Below, in pieces: positions 1-11,451 of a stretch of 64,000 nt of DNA; within the stretch, counting starts at the first letter, position 1; each line of letters begins with the position of its first letter. Source of the DNA: Sciurus carolinensis (lineage: Eukaryota > Chordata > Mammalia > Rodentia > Sciuridae); contig NC_062219.1 in the NCBI RefSeq assembly GCF_902686445.1, positions 144,814,057-144,878,056 on the forward strand, in the 5' to 3' direction. A program made the position numbers and the translations under genes. A model generated the notes under the pieces. The model was not told where the DNA came from. It searched no databases and saw nothing but the letters and a program-made list of their open reading frames with translations.

Positions 1-172
1 GGGATTAAACCCAGGGTGGTTTGCTACTGAGCTCCAGCCCCAACCCCTTTTATTTTCTACTTTGAGACAGGGCCTTGCTAAGTTGCTGAGGCTGGCCTTG
101 AACTTGCAATCCTCCTGCCTCAGCCTCCCAAGCCTCTGGGATTGCAGGTGTGTGCACCATGTCTAACTCCTT
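1..172 (-). mobile_element. B1-dID dimeric SINE, cut by window edge
   Basis: Read on the minus strand this is a 7SL-derived B1 half (tgaggcaggaggattgcaag, then the track through gcaacttagcaaggccctgtc) followed by a tRNA-like ID half. The ID half survives here as its complement, gggattaaacccaggg, at the very start of the window. The order B1 then ID is the squirrel B1-dID arrangement. The tail of the ID half lies outside the window. The copy is moderately diverged. The assignment to this SINE class is firm; the subfamily is not determined. Confidence 0.85.
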
Positions 173-1005
173 TCTTTTCATCTTTTTCTTTCTCTCCTTC
201 TGTATATACACACACATATGCCCATAAAGCCCTGACTTTATGAGAAAATACTCTCTGAAATTACTCTAAGATGTTTTACTTTCTCCCTAAGATCTGGAAA
301 CCACAGGCATCCTGGAAACTTTCTCTTTTTTCTGTTAGGTTAAAGTCAGGTTAAAGATACTCAGCTAGCTATTTTCAGCTCATCTTTTTATTGGTAAATA
401 AGCTATGGTAATCCTCATTTCTAAGTATAAAGTCATGCTCTCTTTTTGCAGCTTTTAAAAACACTTCAGGTTAACAACATAAATTTGAGATTTGACTTTT
501 TGCTTATTGTTACTAAAATGATCTCTCCACACATCTGGATTCCTGCTCTCTCTGCCAGAGAAAATTTAGTTGGGCCAGAACTGACTCATGGTTTGGAGCT
601 ACCCAGTCTTGGCTTGGGATTGTCTTGGTTTGCTTTTGTTTTTAAATCCAAGGTCTTCCCACAGATCTTGGGAGAGGAATCAGCAGCACCAGATTCCAAT
701 TGATTAGCCAGTTGAGTGATCGTGACCCCTGAACTTTGCTGCTCTGGACTGAATCCAGGTGATTATCTGGTTCTCACGATTGAAGAGACTCAGGCCCTGA
801 CTAGCCTGTAGTCAGACAAAGCTGCTCTAATTTGTGCCTAACCTTTGTCCTCTTGCTCTTGTCCACTCTCCTTTTTAGGCAATGACCCCTCTGCTGCTGG
901 ACTGTGGTTACCTTGTGCAGAGGATGGGCAAGGACAGAGAAAGCTAAGCTAAGCTTTGGTAAGAGGTACAGGGAAGAGAGTTGAGTCCTGGCTAAGTAGA
1001 GATGA
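173..1005. other. Unassigned sequence
   Basis: AT-leaning sequence with a short TA/CA tract near 203-220. The open frame at 446-703 has no recognisable motif and no splice context that I can defend. No repeat family is recognised. Confidence 0.5.
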
Positions 1006-1375
1006 AGTGTTAGTTCTTTCTGCATTACTGTAACAAAATACCTGAGGCTGGGTAACTTCATAAAGACAATTTATCTAGCTCATAATTCTGGAGGTCCAGG
1101 GGCTCACATCTAGCGAAGGCCTCCTTGCTGGGAGAATCCCAAGGTGGTGCATGGCATCCCATAGTGAGAGACAGGGAGCGTGCATATGTATCTCTTCTGA
1201 TTGTTCTCCCTCTTATAAAGTCAACAGGAGTCTATCACAGAGCCCCCGGACCACAATCTCATCGAATCCTAATCACGTATAAGCCCCATAGCTTGTTAGG
1301 TTTCCACCCTCTTGTCATCTCACAACAGACATGAAATTTCAGCACAAGAATCCTTGGGTGGTCATAGTCCAACCA
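1006..1375 (-). mobile_element. Old MaLR-like LTR (MLT1/MST type)
   Basis: The plus strand begins ttagttctttctgcattact and continues with the block gtaacaaaatacctgaggct and an 'aattctggaggtccaggggc' segment. These are the complement of the 3' end and core of mammalian MaLR LTRs. Divergence is high and the ends are ragged, as expected for a pre-rodent insertion. No duplication of the target could be read. The exact MLT1/MST subfamily is inferred only from resemblance. Confidence 0.6.
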
Positions 1376-3974
1376 TCTCCAAATCACAGTGGATGATTTA
1401 TGGATTCAAACTCTACTTTTTATTAGATTATTTGTGTATTTAAATTCTACTTATTTCAACCAAATGTCTGGTTAAAATATTAAAAAAAAAAACCCAGCTA
1501 CATTGGTCTGACATCAATGGAATCAAAACACATTCAAATAGTTTGCATTGGTCTTCTCCCTATAGGTGATCATGCTGACATTCCTATAAATTTTTGCCTT
1601 ACCAAGGGGGAAATCTGGGATCACGTGCCATGCAACATATTGACACTTAAACTAGAATCCCTCACAGCTTCAGTCGTAATAAATTCAACATATCCTGCAA
1701 GACTTGGGAGTAATGTACACTTGGTATATTTTTACCTCTAAAACATGTGAATAAACAAGTGTCCTTGTAAATAAGAAGTTGACTTCTGAGTTTTTTTTTT
1801 TTTCATGAAAATTCATATTAGCAAACACATTTTCTCCATTACATTTAAAAATGAATATGCATAATTTTTCTACTTGTTGCCCTACCAATTTGTGTGGTCT
1901 GCAAAGAAGATGCAAGGTCAGGATAAAATAAGAAGCCAAAATAACTTTTTTTGGCACTCTTGCACGGGAGCATATGTATTCTGGGGTACTTATACTCCTG
2001 TGCTTGCTGAGTGTACCCCAGATCATATCTCCAATTCTGCACCAAATGGACTTCTCAGCAGCCTTTTCCCTTCGCATTCATTGCCTCTGACAGATCTGTC
2101 CCCAGCTGGTGTTGCCTTCTCCCTGTGGTGTATGGAGATCATTAATCTGGCATGTTCTCTTACTCTGAGTTTTTTTTTCCCCCTTTACTGAGATTTTAAA
2201 ACAGATTGTGCCTATTTCTATTACCCTTTAAGAGATTTGTCATGTGTCCCCTTTTAATCAGGCTGTGTAAAAATCAATTGCTTGAATGTAGCTGGGGTCC
2301 CAGGCCCTAGTTCTGCTGCCAAGGTGGGAGCCTTAATTTTGTCCTGCTTCCCTATGGCAAAACCAGAGCGAGGACATCGCCAATAGAAGGATTAATTCTG
2401 TAGCATCTGAAGTGATGTGTTGGAACCATTCTGATTAGTGGTTCTCCTCCAGGGCTGGTGAAGTCACTTTGTCTTGTGTTCATAGGAAGCTGGAACTCTC
2501 ACCCAAACCAACTGCCAACAGTGACCCACAATGCAATTCCAGAAGGCCCGCGGGCTACTGTGGATCCCCCTGTAGTTACACTTTGAAATGGACAGTTCTC
2601 TAGGCTCTGGAGAGGGAAGGGATTGTGTCCACACAAACAGAACAGAGAAGAGCAACAGAGTCACCTAGCGAATGTTGAGAGGTGTCTGTAACTGCCAAAG
2701 CAAAAGATGGGACGCACACCCCCACAATACACCTCAGTCGCATGCGCACTCCCTCCTCAGTGGTCAGTGACTCCTTTCTTCTGGGATGCCCATTCTTGCA
2801 TCCAGTTTGCATTTTCTCTAGTCTCACCTGGTGTCATTTTTCAACAGTGGCCGAGGTCACTGCTCACGGAATGCCTATACTGCCCCTGCCCCACAGTCAG
2901 GGAAAGCAAGGGAAGTTAGAGGAAGACCTGTGGGGGCTCCCGCTTGGTCCTCTCTGGAAACCCCGCTCTTCCCTGCTTCACTCACCCAGAGCCTGTGAAG
3001 GAGGAGGGGACCCCCAGTACTCCTTCTGCCAGCACCCTTGTGCCCCCATCTGATGCAGATTAGGAGCTGCTTCACCGTGAACTGGCCCCTGTGCTCCCGT
3101 GAGACCCTGGGCTTACTCTCCGGGTCACAGCTCACAGCTCATTCTTATTCCTTCCTTTCTTCTTTTGGGTTTATTTGGCAACTCTGTCAACTTGCAGTAA
3201 CCATCTTGGCTCTGTTCTAGCTGGACGTTCAGGTCATCCTTCTGGTTGTGCTTTGTCCCCAGTCCCTTCCAAACTGGGTCTTTCCCTTCCTGCGTTATTT
3301 TGACCAGACTCTACCCCAACCTTGGAAATGGACAGTGGGCCCAATCAATATGGCGATCAACAACAGAACGTCCATGATTAGAAAAGAACTTGATGGTCAG
3401 TGGGAAGGAGTGTGACTGTTGGTCTCTACATGCTTTTTAAATATTATTCTTATCCATAAAGGCGATGATAAACACAGGTAGCTGCTGTGTTCAAAGGCAT
3501 CTGTGTTTTAACTGTGGCAGGGATTTCTCTCTGAGTTGGGGGCGCTGAGGCAGGGAGAGAGAAAAGTTTTGATCTTGATTTCTGAGCTATGGGGGAGCAG
3601 TTGAGCCTGTGGAGGTGGCCAGAGCTCCTGCAGGGTATAATAAGCTCTGCCAGGTGCTGGGAAAAGTGTCATGGACCAGGGATATAATGGAGGACCGAAT
3701 ACACAAGCAGCCTGTGTTCAGAGGGCTCGCGTGGCAGTAGGAGAGGAAAGAAGAAAGAATAAAGAACAGAAGGTTCGGCTGATCTGCGGCAGGGACTGTC
3801 CTCCCAGGAGGGACCCTGATTGGTTCCCTTTCTATCTGGACTCTCTCCCTTCCAGAAGTTCCACACCCAGTGGAACCTTCAAGTTTTTCTCACCATTAGT
3901 CATACCCTGTTCGTAGAAGCCCACCAGGATGCTGTCACTCATTTCCCTTGTCTATCAAATGCATGGTTGGACTT
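1376..3974. other. Unassigned sequence
   Basis: A 2.6-kb stretch with ordinary composition, turning more GC-rich from about 2440 to 3150. It has an A run near 1484 and a T run near 1792-1804. The open frames here overlap in several phases and have no family motifs. I see no tRNA, snRNA, CpG island or recognisable transposon. Confidence 0.4.
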
Positions 3975-4309
3975 TGTGAGATCAGACGCAGGTGACCGAA
4001 AGAGAATCAGACCAGAAGCTGCTAAGCAAAGCTTTACTGGATTAGCTCTTGGGCGAGGTTCCTGGGTCCACCAGAGTGAGGGCTGGAGAAGTTGCGCCCT
4101 GCCCGACTGGGTGGCACCTTTATAGTCCGGGGTGGGCAGGGGAAGCTTGAGGACCTTGTGTCCTTCTGGGATTGGTTGGGAACTCTGCTGATCGCCAGGC
4201 AGTTGCGAGGTGCCATTAGGGTTTATCTGTCAGCACCTGATGGGTTGTTTCTGGGCGTGGGGCCATCCGAAGCCCTGCCCCCACCCAGCCGCCCTGGACC
4301 ACCCTAGCA
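3975..4309 (-). mobile_element. Solo LTR, 335 bp, 5-bp target duplication
   Basis: The element starts tgtgagatcag and ends ccctagca on the plus strand, giving the TG...CA ends of an LTR. It is flanked on both sides by gactt (3970-3974 and 4310-4314). Read on the minus strand it has a TATA-like ctataaagg (complement of cctttatag near 4119-4127) and an AGTAAA-like polyadenylation signal in the complement of agctttactgg (4029-4039), so the LTR lies on the minus strand. No internal retroviral sequence adjoins it, so it is a recombined solo LTR. The family is not named. Confidence 0.8.
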
Positions 4310-5118
4310 GACTTCATCTCTGCAATCTTTCCTACCTACCTGCCTGATATGGGGCTGACAGCCCAGAATATGACCAACGAGAGTCTGTCTGCACAGTTCT
4401 TGCCACGCTCCTCACCATCACCATGGTCACGGTTAGGGACTATGGAGCTCTTGGGTGCCAGACCCTGTGCTAAAAATCTGTTTCCACAATTATAAAAGGG
4501 GACCAAGCTTCCAGTTGAAGATGAGTAACTGCCAGTAAGTGGGAGAGCTGAAGTCAAGCCAGGCATAGATGTCTGAGGTCCTTCTTTGATATAATTCATT
4601 GTGTTTTGCTTTTGTGCAAATTCCTAGCAACGAGCGGAGTCTCTCCCGCTTGAAGCCATGGCCCCGACTCAAGTCTCCCCTGCCCTTCTCCTCCTTTCTC
4701 CTGCAGCACTGTGCGCTATCCAGCAGCAGTTCATTGCATGTTGCTCTCTCTGGCTGGAGCGCAGAGTCCACCCGCGTGGGGGTGGGGCTGTTTCGTTCCC
4801 TGCTGTCACTCCAGCCCTGAGCACAGGGTCCATTGCAGCTGCTCAGTAGATACAAGCCAAGACGACGGGAGAGAGGAAGCAAGGATGGAGAAGGCAGGAA
4901 AAAGCGCCCACCCCGGAAGGGTGGGATATATAGAGGGCCAGAGAGAGGACCCCATGGCCCCAGGGACCAGGAGGCCCTGCGTGGGGAGGGCAGGTGGCTG
5001 AGGCCTCTGGCAGCCTGAAGGGGTTGTGGCTGGGGACATGCCATCGCAGCTTTGGTTGAGCGTTCCTGTGTGCAACAGGACCCTCTCCACCACACCTCCT
5101 GAATTACATCTTTCCAAG
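4310..5118. other. Unassigned sequence with open but unrecognised frames
   Basis: A GC-rich stretch crossed by a 233-codon minus-strand frame (4490-5191) and several shorter frames. The long frame runs into the DNA-transposon fragment at its upstream end, has low-complexity Ser/Pro/Arg-rich content and no domain I recognise. I treat it as a chance open frame. Confidence 0.45.
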
Positions 5119-5420
5119 TATAGTTGGCCCTCTGGAGCCATGGGTTCCGCCCGCACCCATCACTGGGACCAACCGCGGCTTGAAAGTACATGTATTTTTA
5201 AATTACATCAGACCTGAACATGTACACTCTTTTTTCTTGTCATTTTCCCTAAACAATAGTCAAACAACTATTTACAAAGCATGCACATTGCATGAGCAGT
5301 ACTCTAGAGGTGATTTAAAATACATGCCAGCAGGTTCCATGCAAGTATCCCACCACTGTTATACCAAGGGCATGGACTTGGTGTCCACCGGGGCACTGGC
5401 ATGGATGCCCCGAGGGTCCA
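5119..5420 (-). mobile_element. MER2/Tigger-like DNA transposon fragment
   Basis: The segment carries the hallmark order of the mammalian MER2 (Tigger, pogo-type) non-autonomous element in reverse: tatagttggccctctggagc, then gaccaaccgcggcttgaaag, gacctgaacatgtacactct, ttttcttgtcattttcccta and caactatttacaaagcat. The far end decays after about 5390. Such elements are dead fossils in mammals. The copy has no transposase coding capacity and is shorter than a full element. Confidence 0.75.
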
Positions 5421-6637
5421 GAGGGGCAGCAGCAACACTAAACAAGCTCTTCCTTTCAGACAGTGCAGGCTAATCCCAGGGCCAGTCCTTGTTGAGGACA
5501 GGCCTCCAGGAGCACTTTGCCACCTGAGAGACTCAGTGGAGAGCATTTCTCAGCCAGGGATGGGAGTGGCATCAACACTGGTGGCACCGAGCTGGGCTCG
5601 ATTCTCCCAGCTGGTTTTCTGAGTGGTTCATGTTCTCCCTAGGGAAGCAAGAGGACCCCAGAGGCTGGTAACAGAGGTGACCTTAATGACACGGGTGTAG
5701 CAAACAGCACACGACTTAATGAACAGAAACCACTGGCTCCTTCCAGTCATTTCTGAGAAAGAATTATTTTGCTTTTGTTGCACTGGCTCATTCATTTAAA
5801 TCAAATAATGGCTGCAAAAGGGCTTGTTGAAGTGCAGATTCCCATTCAAACATGGGGGAGGATATTGTTGCTGTAAGAGAACGTTTCCTTTTTTTTTTTT
5901 TTAAGGAGGCTTTGAACAGGAGCACATCAAAGTGTCTGTTGACTGGGAAAGTGGAGAGGGCTTTGGTTGCACCCTGGGGAAAGATTCTGCACTGGTTACT
6001 AATGAACACTTCTAGGGAGGGAAGTCGGAATAGCAGAGTGCTTGTGCTTCTCCGCTTGTCCAGAAGGGGCGCCACTGAGGCAGGCAGGGACTTCCCTCCT
6101 ACTGAACTGGAGAATTCCCTGCGGGGGCCAAAGAAGATTCTATCTGCCAAAAGAGTCCTCTCAGGGGTCCCTCCACGATAGAGAACGGATGCAGGAGTAG
6201 GAGACCAGGACGATAAGATGGAGTGATGTTGCAGCGGTTTTGGTTTTCTGTCCCAGAAACATGCCACTTGGCTCGCAAAGCCCATACAATGCACTGGCCT
6301 TTGATGATATTTTCCTGCCCCATCTGAAAAATATAAAGTCTGGGAGACACACATAGATTATGAACAGAGACTTTATATTCAGAAAGTAAAGGAGAAAAAA
6401 AAATAAAAAGAAACAAAATACCCCACCATTATAGAGCTCGCCAGTTCCTTTGGTGAAGTCTAGCCTTAGTAACGGGACCCCTGGAGACACACGGAAGCAT
6501 CAGAAACAAACAAAGGAAACCACCTCAGGTTTTAAGGCCTTTCATTTTCCACAGAAGTTATGTATCCCAAAGAGTTCCTGCTCTGAAAATTCCATCCAGT
6601 AAGAATTAGGCAGTGGTTAAAGTTTAGGTTTTACAAC
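5421..6637. other. Unassigned sequence
   Basis: Unique-looking DNA with a T run at 5889-5902 and A-rich patches near 6393-6420. Open frames on both strands overlap each other and carry no recognised motif. No repeat family is identified. Confidence 0.4.
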
Positions 6638-7111
6638 TGTAACAGGGTCCACTTTATGATTCGAATGCTCTGCCACTGCGACTTATTTTTAAAATGGTCA
6701 TGTGTCTCTCTTCCTCTCTCCTTGCTCCTTCCTTGTCTCCCCCTCTCCCTAATCTCAGGGGAAACAGGATTACCTTCCTTCCCCATCCTAGGCAGAGTTA
6801 TCTGTCCCTGAGTATGTACCCAACCACTGGAATGAAGGACTCCAGACTTTGGGGATGGCACCCGAAGATCTCAGAAATGACTGTTCCCAAATGAACAAGT
6901 GAATTACAACTCCAGACAGAAAAACATGGAATGGAGCCCTTGAGTCACCTCTTTAAAAGCCCTGTTCCTGCGGATGGGCAGAATCTCAGCCTCTGGGACA
7001 GGAGTCCCCTGTGTTTCTCTTTTGCTAGCAAAACAGTAAAACTTTTTCCTTTTTCTCAAATCTGTGTCCTTGTTATTGGCATCGGGGACAAGGACCGAGC
7101 TTTTGGCAACA
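6638..7111 (+). mobile_element. Solo LTR, family A copy 1
   Basis: Begins tgtaacagggtcc and ends ttggcaaca, with a 4-bp duplication caac on each side (6634-6637 and 7112-7115). A 4-bp duplication fits a class I (gammaretrovirus-like) element. Landmarks inside are a polypyrimidine stretch (6706-6756), a TATA-like ctctttaaaagccc near 6949-6962, and an AGTAAA-type signal near 7034-7039, followed by a short U5. Two further copies lie at 8494-8987 and 13404-14038. No gag, pol or env sequence is present between or beside them. Confidence 0.85.
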
Positions 7112-7835
7112 CAACTTCTTATGCACAGCCTGAAATCTCCCTCTGCAACTTCTGTTACCCATCCGGTCCTGTCGTGCTGGCTGCACGGTTTGCCAGTCAC
7201 CAAAAGGATGAGTTTTGGGAGGGATTAAGAACTTATTCACAAGATGGCCAAATACGAGGAAGAGGGAAGTTCATTCCTCAATTCTGCTTCCCCAGGAATA
7301 GGGTTTAGGCGTATTTATGGGATCAAGAAATGGGGCTGTCTGAGGACTAGAGAAGGCAATCGGAAGGAAGAAGTGAAGCATACAGAGGTGTGTGCATGCA
7401 CAATCCCACCCCATGGCTCCTCATAGGACGTGTGCTCAGCAAATGCCACCTGCTAGAGACTTGCACAGGTCCAGGTGAGGGTCGGGGCTCAGCTGGTTTG
7501 AGCTCTCAGTGCCTGAGAACACCTCGGGCATTATCATCCTGATCCAAATGCTGGAGGCATTCCACAGCACAGCAAATGGGCACACGCTGTTTGACTCGGT
7601 GACCTCTAAAATTGGTGATAAGAGCAAGTCACTAAAGCAAACAAACCCGGAGGGCTTATTCCTGCTCTCCCTCAGGGATTTGCCTCCCCACCCACTTCCT
7701 GAAACTTTCTGAACCCCTATTAAAATGGAACTGAATGTCCACTTGGTCCATTAAGAGGTGAAGAGGGGACTCAATGGTATCATGTTCAAATAATAACACA
7801 GTACACAGTGTTAAACAGAAAGGACAGGAAGCCAT
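7112..7835. other. Unassigned sequence
   Basis: About 720 bp between two LTRs. It starts directly at the duplicated caac, so it is flanking DNA and not the interior of the LTR family A element. No coding or repeat signature is recognised. Confidence 0.4.
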
Positions 7836-8342
7836 TGTTTCAGATCAAGCTCCTGCACTGGGTCCCCAGAGATCAGGCTAAAAATCAAAATGGAGTCCCT
7901 CATGCTAAAGTTCTATATCATCAGGCTGAAACTAAGCTGTTTATCTGACTTTGTGAGAAATCAGGAGAGAGAGATAACAGCCACAGGTCCCAAACAGGCC
8001 AGTTTCAATCAGCATGCTAATGAAGTTCCCTCTGTTTTAATCCTTACACAAAAGAAGTGACCTAAAGTAACCTGATGTTTATCAGTTATTTTTATATTGT
8101 TCAGTCTCCTTGTCCCCACCTTACAAAAAAAGTCACTTTGAAATGACCAGTTTTTTGTTCTTTGATTCTGCTTTTTGCAGCCCTTAGAGAAGGTTATAAA
8201 ACCAGCCTGGTCTGCTGAGCCCATTGGAACACGCGTCCTATTTGTCCTATTTTATGGAGAGAAGCGTTGCCTTACTCTGGAAACGAGCATAGAGCCAATT
8301 AAGATCTCTACACTGATTGTTGCAGTTTGGCCTCTGACAACA
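7836..8342 (+). mobile_element. Probable class I-like solo LTR
   Basis: Runs from tgtttcagatcaagctcctg to gcctctgacaaca, giving TG...CA ends. Inside are the retroviral-LTR-like phrase aaaatggagtccctcatgct, a TATA box in ggttataaaaccagcctgg (about 8191-8209) and a weak AATTAA-type signal near 8296-8301. The flanks do not show a clean target duplication, so the limits are provisional. The promoter layout is the main reason for the call. Confidence 0.6.
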
Positions 8343-8493
8343 GGAAGTACTCAGTAAAAGGTAGCGATTCTTGAAATTATCAATGACCTTAATATTGGAT
8401 GCACATTTTTCTCTCCAGCGCCTTCAATCAGGTAAAGCCAGCAGGCAACACTGAGGACTCTGGGGCATGGTGGAAGATGCCAACCACTGAGCC

Positions 8494-8987
8494 TGTTGCT
8501 GAAAGCTCAGTCCTTGTCCCAGATGCCAATCCAATAACAAGGACACAGATTTGAGAAAAAGGAAAAAGGTTTATTGCTTTGCTAGCAAAAGAGAAACACA
8601 GGGGACTCCTGTCCCAGAGGCTGTGATTCTGCCCATCAGCAGGAACAGGGGGCTTTTAAAGAGGTGATTCAAAGATCACATTCCACGTGTTCTCTGTCTG
8701 GAGTTGTAATTCACGTGTTCATTTGGGAGACAGTCGTTTCTGAGATCTTCGGGTGCCATCCCCAAAGTCTGGACTCCTTCATTCCTGTGGTGGGTGTGTG
8801 CTCAGGACAGATAACTCTGCCTAGGATGGGGAAGGAAGGTAACCCTGTGTCCCCTGAGATTAGGGAGGAGGAGATACTAGGAGGAGCAGGGAGAGAGGAG
8901 GAGAAAGACACACATCCATTATAAAAATAAGTTGCAGTGACTGAGCAGCCAGGGCTGCATTCAAAGCATAAAGTGGACCCTGTTACA
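8494..8987 (-). mobile_element. LTR, family A copy 2
   Basis: Complementary to copies 1 and 3 along its whole length: tgttgctgaaagctcagtcc at the left end (U5) and aagtggaccctgttaca at the right end. It keeps a proper AATAAA (complement of ggtttattgc near 8568-8577), which copy 1 has lost, and the TATA-like complement of cttttaaagag (8652-8662). The flanks agcc and cacc do not match, so this copy has either lost its duplication by mutation or arisen through inter-element recombination. Confidence 0.85.
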
Positions 8988-9202
8988 CACCGTCAATCCA
9001 GGATTTCCGGGGACAGGGCCAGCCAGTGCAGAGGGTGGCTATCAGGTGCCCACCTCCTCCCTGTAGTAAGAGAATACTTTATGTTCTGAGATTTTCCCAC
9101 GTGTGCTGGACATCATGGGAGACATCTGGCACGTGACATGTTTAGGATTCATTTGTGACTCCTGAGTTTTACTGGATTCTGGTCTGAATTTTAAAGCATC
9201 CT

Positions 9203-9945
9203 ACCCACTGTAGTTTGGATCCTAAGCATTCCCAAAGGCCCGTGAGTCAGAGGCCGACCCTTCAGCGTGGTGTTATGGGGACATGGTGGGAGTGTTCAGC
9301 AGCGGGGCCTACTGGGAGTCATGGGGCATGATCTTGAAGGGGATTTTGGGACCCCAGGCTCTCCTCTTCTCTCTTTTGCTCCCAGCCTTCATGAAGTGAC
9401 CAACTTTTTCCACCATGTGCTCCCTATCACAACGTACTGCCTCATCACAGAGGACAATGGGGTAACCAACTGTAGACGGAAACCTCCAGAATCCTGAGCC
9501 AAAAAACCCTTTTCTTCTGTTTAAGCTAATTTATCTCAGGGCTGTGTTACAGTAATGTAAAGCTTGTAAGGAATCCCATGGAAACCACACCGGACACGGG
9601 AAATCACATAAGGAGTTTATTAAGCAAACAGAGTGTCTCCCTGCAGGGTAAGAGAGAAAATGAGAGGAAAAGAGAAAGGGCTCGCACTAGAGAGAGTGGA
9701 AAAGCGAGGAGGAGAGAGGAAGCAAGTGTGTAGGAGACAAAAGCAAGAGAAAAAATGGCAGGGTAGCTACCGTGAAGCAGTTGAATTCTACCGGGCTAAC
9801 AGGGGACCAATAACGGAGAAGGATACTTGCAAGCTGACTGATGAACCAATGTTCACAGACTGACAGTAGTTGGGAGGCGGGGAAATGGCTGCAACAGAAA
9901 GGGTGGGGGAGCAGCTTTGTACATTACAAAGCTGACTAATGCAGG
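9203..9945 (+). mobile_element. MaLR-like LTR, split by a younger LTR
   Basis: Shows the order tagtttggatcctaagcatt, then gtggtgttatggggacatgg, catgaagtgaccaacttttt, gacggaaacctccagaatcc and gctgactaatgcag. This matches the long, common mammalian MaLR-like family seen again at 10606, 22003, 27836, 49476 and 54356. It is interrupted at 9565-9928. Read without the insert, ...gtaaagct joins straight to gactaatgcag. Family name is inferred. Confidence 0.65.
9565..9928 (-). mobile_element. Solo LTR, family B copy 1, nested
   Basis: Starts tgtaaggaatccc and ends gtacattaca on the plus strand, with aagct repeated at 9560-9564 and 9929-9933. The minus-strand reading has AATAAA (complement of gagtttattaagc, about 9613-9625). 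A purine-rich block (9650-9765) is shared with the copy at 36009-36405. It is inserted inside the older MaLR-like LTR, which orders the two events. Confidence 0.85.
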
Positions 9946-10358
9946 TCTCTGCTATAGGTTGGGGGTAGTAAAAAACAACAACAAAACTATCATTCTCTCC
10001 CTGCTCCTGGACATTCAATCATTTTTTTCTAGGCTGCTTCCCCTCAGCACCCACTGTGATGTCACAAAAACTACTGCATGAATCATATTGGTGTTTCCTT
10101 CAGTAAGAAGGGATGGTCATGCACACATGCCAAGTAAACCAGCTTCCGTCTGTGAGAAGTAACCAAATTCTTATTTCCATGTGGATAGCTCATTCATCGG
10201 CATACAAATCTTTGTCTTAACATGGTGTTCTCATATTTCTCTTATGGGCTGGTGATCATTTAATAAAAAATTGGAAGCGTTTGAGTGGGGCCTAGGGAGG
10301 GACTCTGGGGCCATGGTACTTAGGAGCTCCCCAGTGCAGAAATAGGTCTTGCTCTCGC

Positions 10359-10375
10359 CTGCCCTCTAGTGGCCA
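10359..10375 (-). promoter_or_regulatory. Strong CTCF-type binding motif
   Basis: The minus strand reads TGGCCACTAGAGGGCAG, which fits the vertebrate CTCF core CCASYAGRKGGCRS at every core position. It lies in sequence I do not assign to a repeat, so it is not obviously a SINE-borne site. CTCF sites act as insulators or loop anchors, and the orientation matters for loop direction. Occupancy cannot be judged from sequence. Confidence 0.6.
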
Positions 10376-10605
10376 GGCCCAGCCAAAGCCGTATCCCCCA
10401 GAATAGGAGATAGAACCTGTCTCCACAGATATTCAGCTGGCACATATTGTTCATCTGGACAAAATAAAGGCTTACAAGGACTTTATAGAAACAAATTTTT
10501 ATTGAATTATCTTTCATGCCTTACCTCGCCATCATACCCTGCCTGATTTCTCTTTTTAAGATGTATCTCAACTATTTGACTTTTTTCTGTCACCCTGTCT
10601 TGAAG

Positions 10606-11000
10606 GTGCTATAGGTTAGATCTTGAAAGTCCCTCCAAAGAGGCCCATGTATTAAAGACTTGGTCCCTGAACTGTGGTGCTATTGGGAGGGAGTGGAGTC
10701 TTTAGGAGGTGGAGCCTAGTAGAAGAAAGTTAGGTCATTGGGGGACCTCTAAGGGGACAAGGGGGCCCTGTTCTCCTTCTATCTCTCTCTCTCTTTTCTT
10801 CCTGGCCATCATGAACTGAGCAGCTTTGCTCCACTACACACTGCCTGCCATGATGTTCTGCCTCAACACAGGACCCAAAACTCATCCAATTAAACATGGA
10901 CTGAAACCTCTGAAACCATGAGTCATAATAAATTTTTTTCTTCATTCACTTGATTATCTCTGGTATTTTGTCACAGTGACAAGCAGCTGGCTAATGCAGA
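10606..11000 (+). mobile_element. MaLR-like LTR
   Basis: Runs from gtgctataggttagatcttg through ctttaggaggtggagcctag, gccatgatgttctgcctcaa and ggactgaaacctctgaaacc to gacaagcagctggctaatgc. The order matches the family split at 9203-9945. An AATAAA is visible in tcataataaattt near 10923-10935. Confidence 0.65.
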
Positions 11001-11029
11001 AGGTAAGCTTTAGGAGAACCCGGACTTAG

Positions 11030-11106
11030 TTTGGTTCACTGCAGTATCCCTGGTACTTAGAATGGCTGGCACATAGTGGGTGGTCTACACATATTAGTTG
11101 AATAAA
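11030..11106 (+). mobile_element. L2/MIR-type 3' tail fragment
   Basis: Contains the conserved phrase of mammalian L2 and MIR tails: tggctggcacatagtgggtg then tagttgaataaacaaatgag. Only about 75 bp are recognisable. The same tail is shared by L2 and MIR, so the class cannot be separated. Confidence 0.5.
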
Positions 11107-11393
11107 CAAATGAGTGTTATGCTTATCTAAGAATTGGGTACTGTCTTGAGAGATTCAAAACACCTTTTAGGGGTTCATGATTTTGAAGAATTGGGCCAAA
11201 AAGGATTATGATCATAGAAAAAACTGGTGACTCTAGTGCTTTAAAACCTGGAGGAGCCTGGCCCTAGGGAGTCATCCGTGCTTGGTTTCAATATTTGCGG
11301 AAGGTTGGACTAGTTGCCTTATTTCCAAAGACCCTCAAACTGGTAGAAGATAGAGGGCAAGAATGTTGTCTTGATAAAAATCTCAGAATTGTC

Positions 11394-11451
11394 TGGAATA
11401 GTTTTTTTTTTTTCAAATTTTATTTGTTCTCTTTAGTTGTGGAATAGTTTT
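11394..11451 (-). mobile_element. Tail-only L1 insertion with target duplication
   Basis: tggaatagtttt occurs at 11394-11405 and again at 11440-11451. The 34 bp between are a T run followed by caaattttatttgttctctt, which resembles the extreme 3' end of a squirrel L1 in minus orientation. This is the pattern of target-primed reverse transcription that aborted almost at once. Confidence 0.6.

Noticed and set aside
4490..5191. 233-codon minus-strand open frame
   Set aside because: No recognisable domain, low-complexity text, and overlap with a DNA-transposon fragment and with other open frames.
6061..6080. CTCF-like word near agaaggggcgccactg
   Set aside because: It breaks the core at two or more positions when aligned, so it is too weak to list.
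6638..8987. A complete provirus between the first two family A LTRs
   Set aside because: The LTRs are in opposite orientation, the first has its own target duplication, and the DNA between has no gag, pol or env features.
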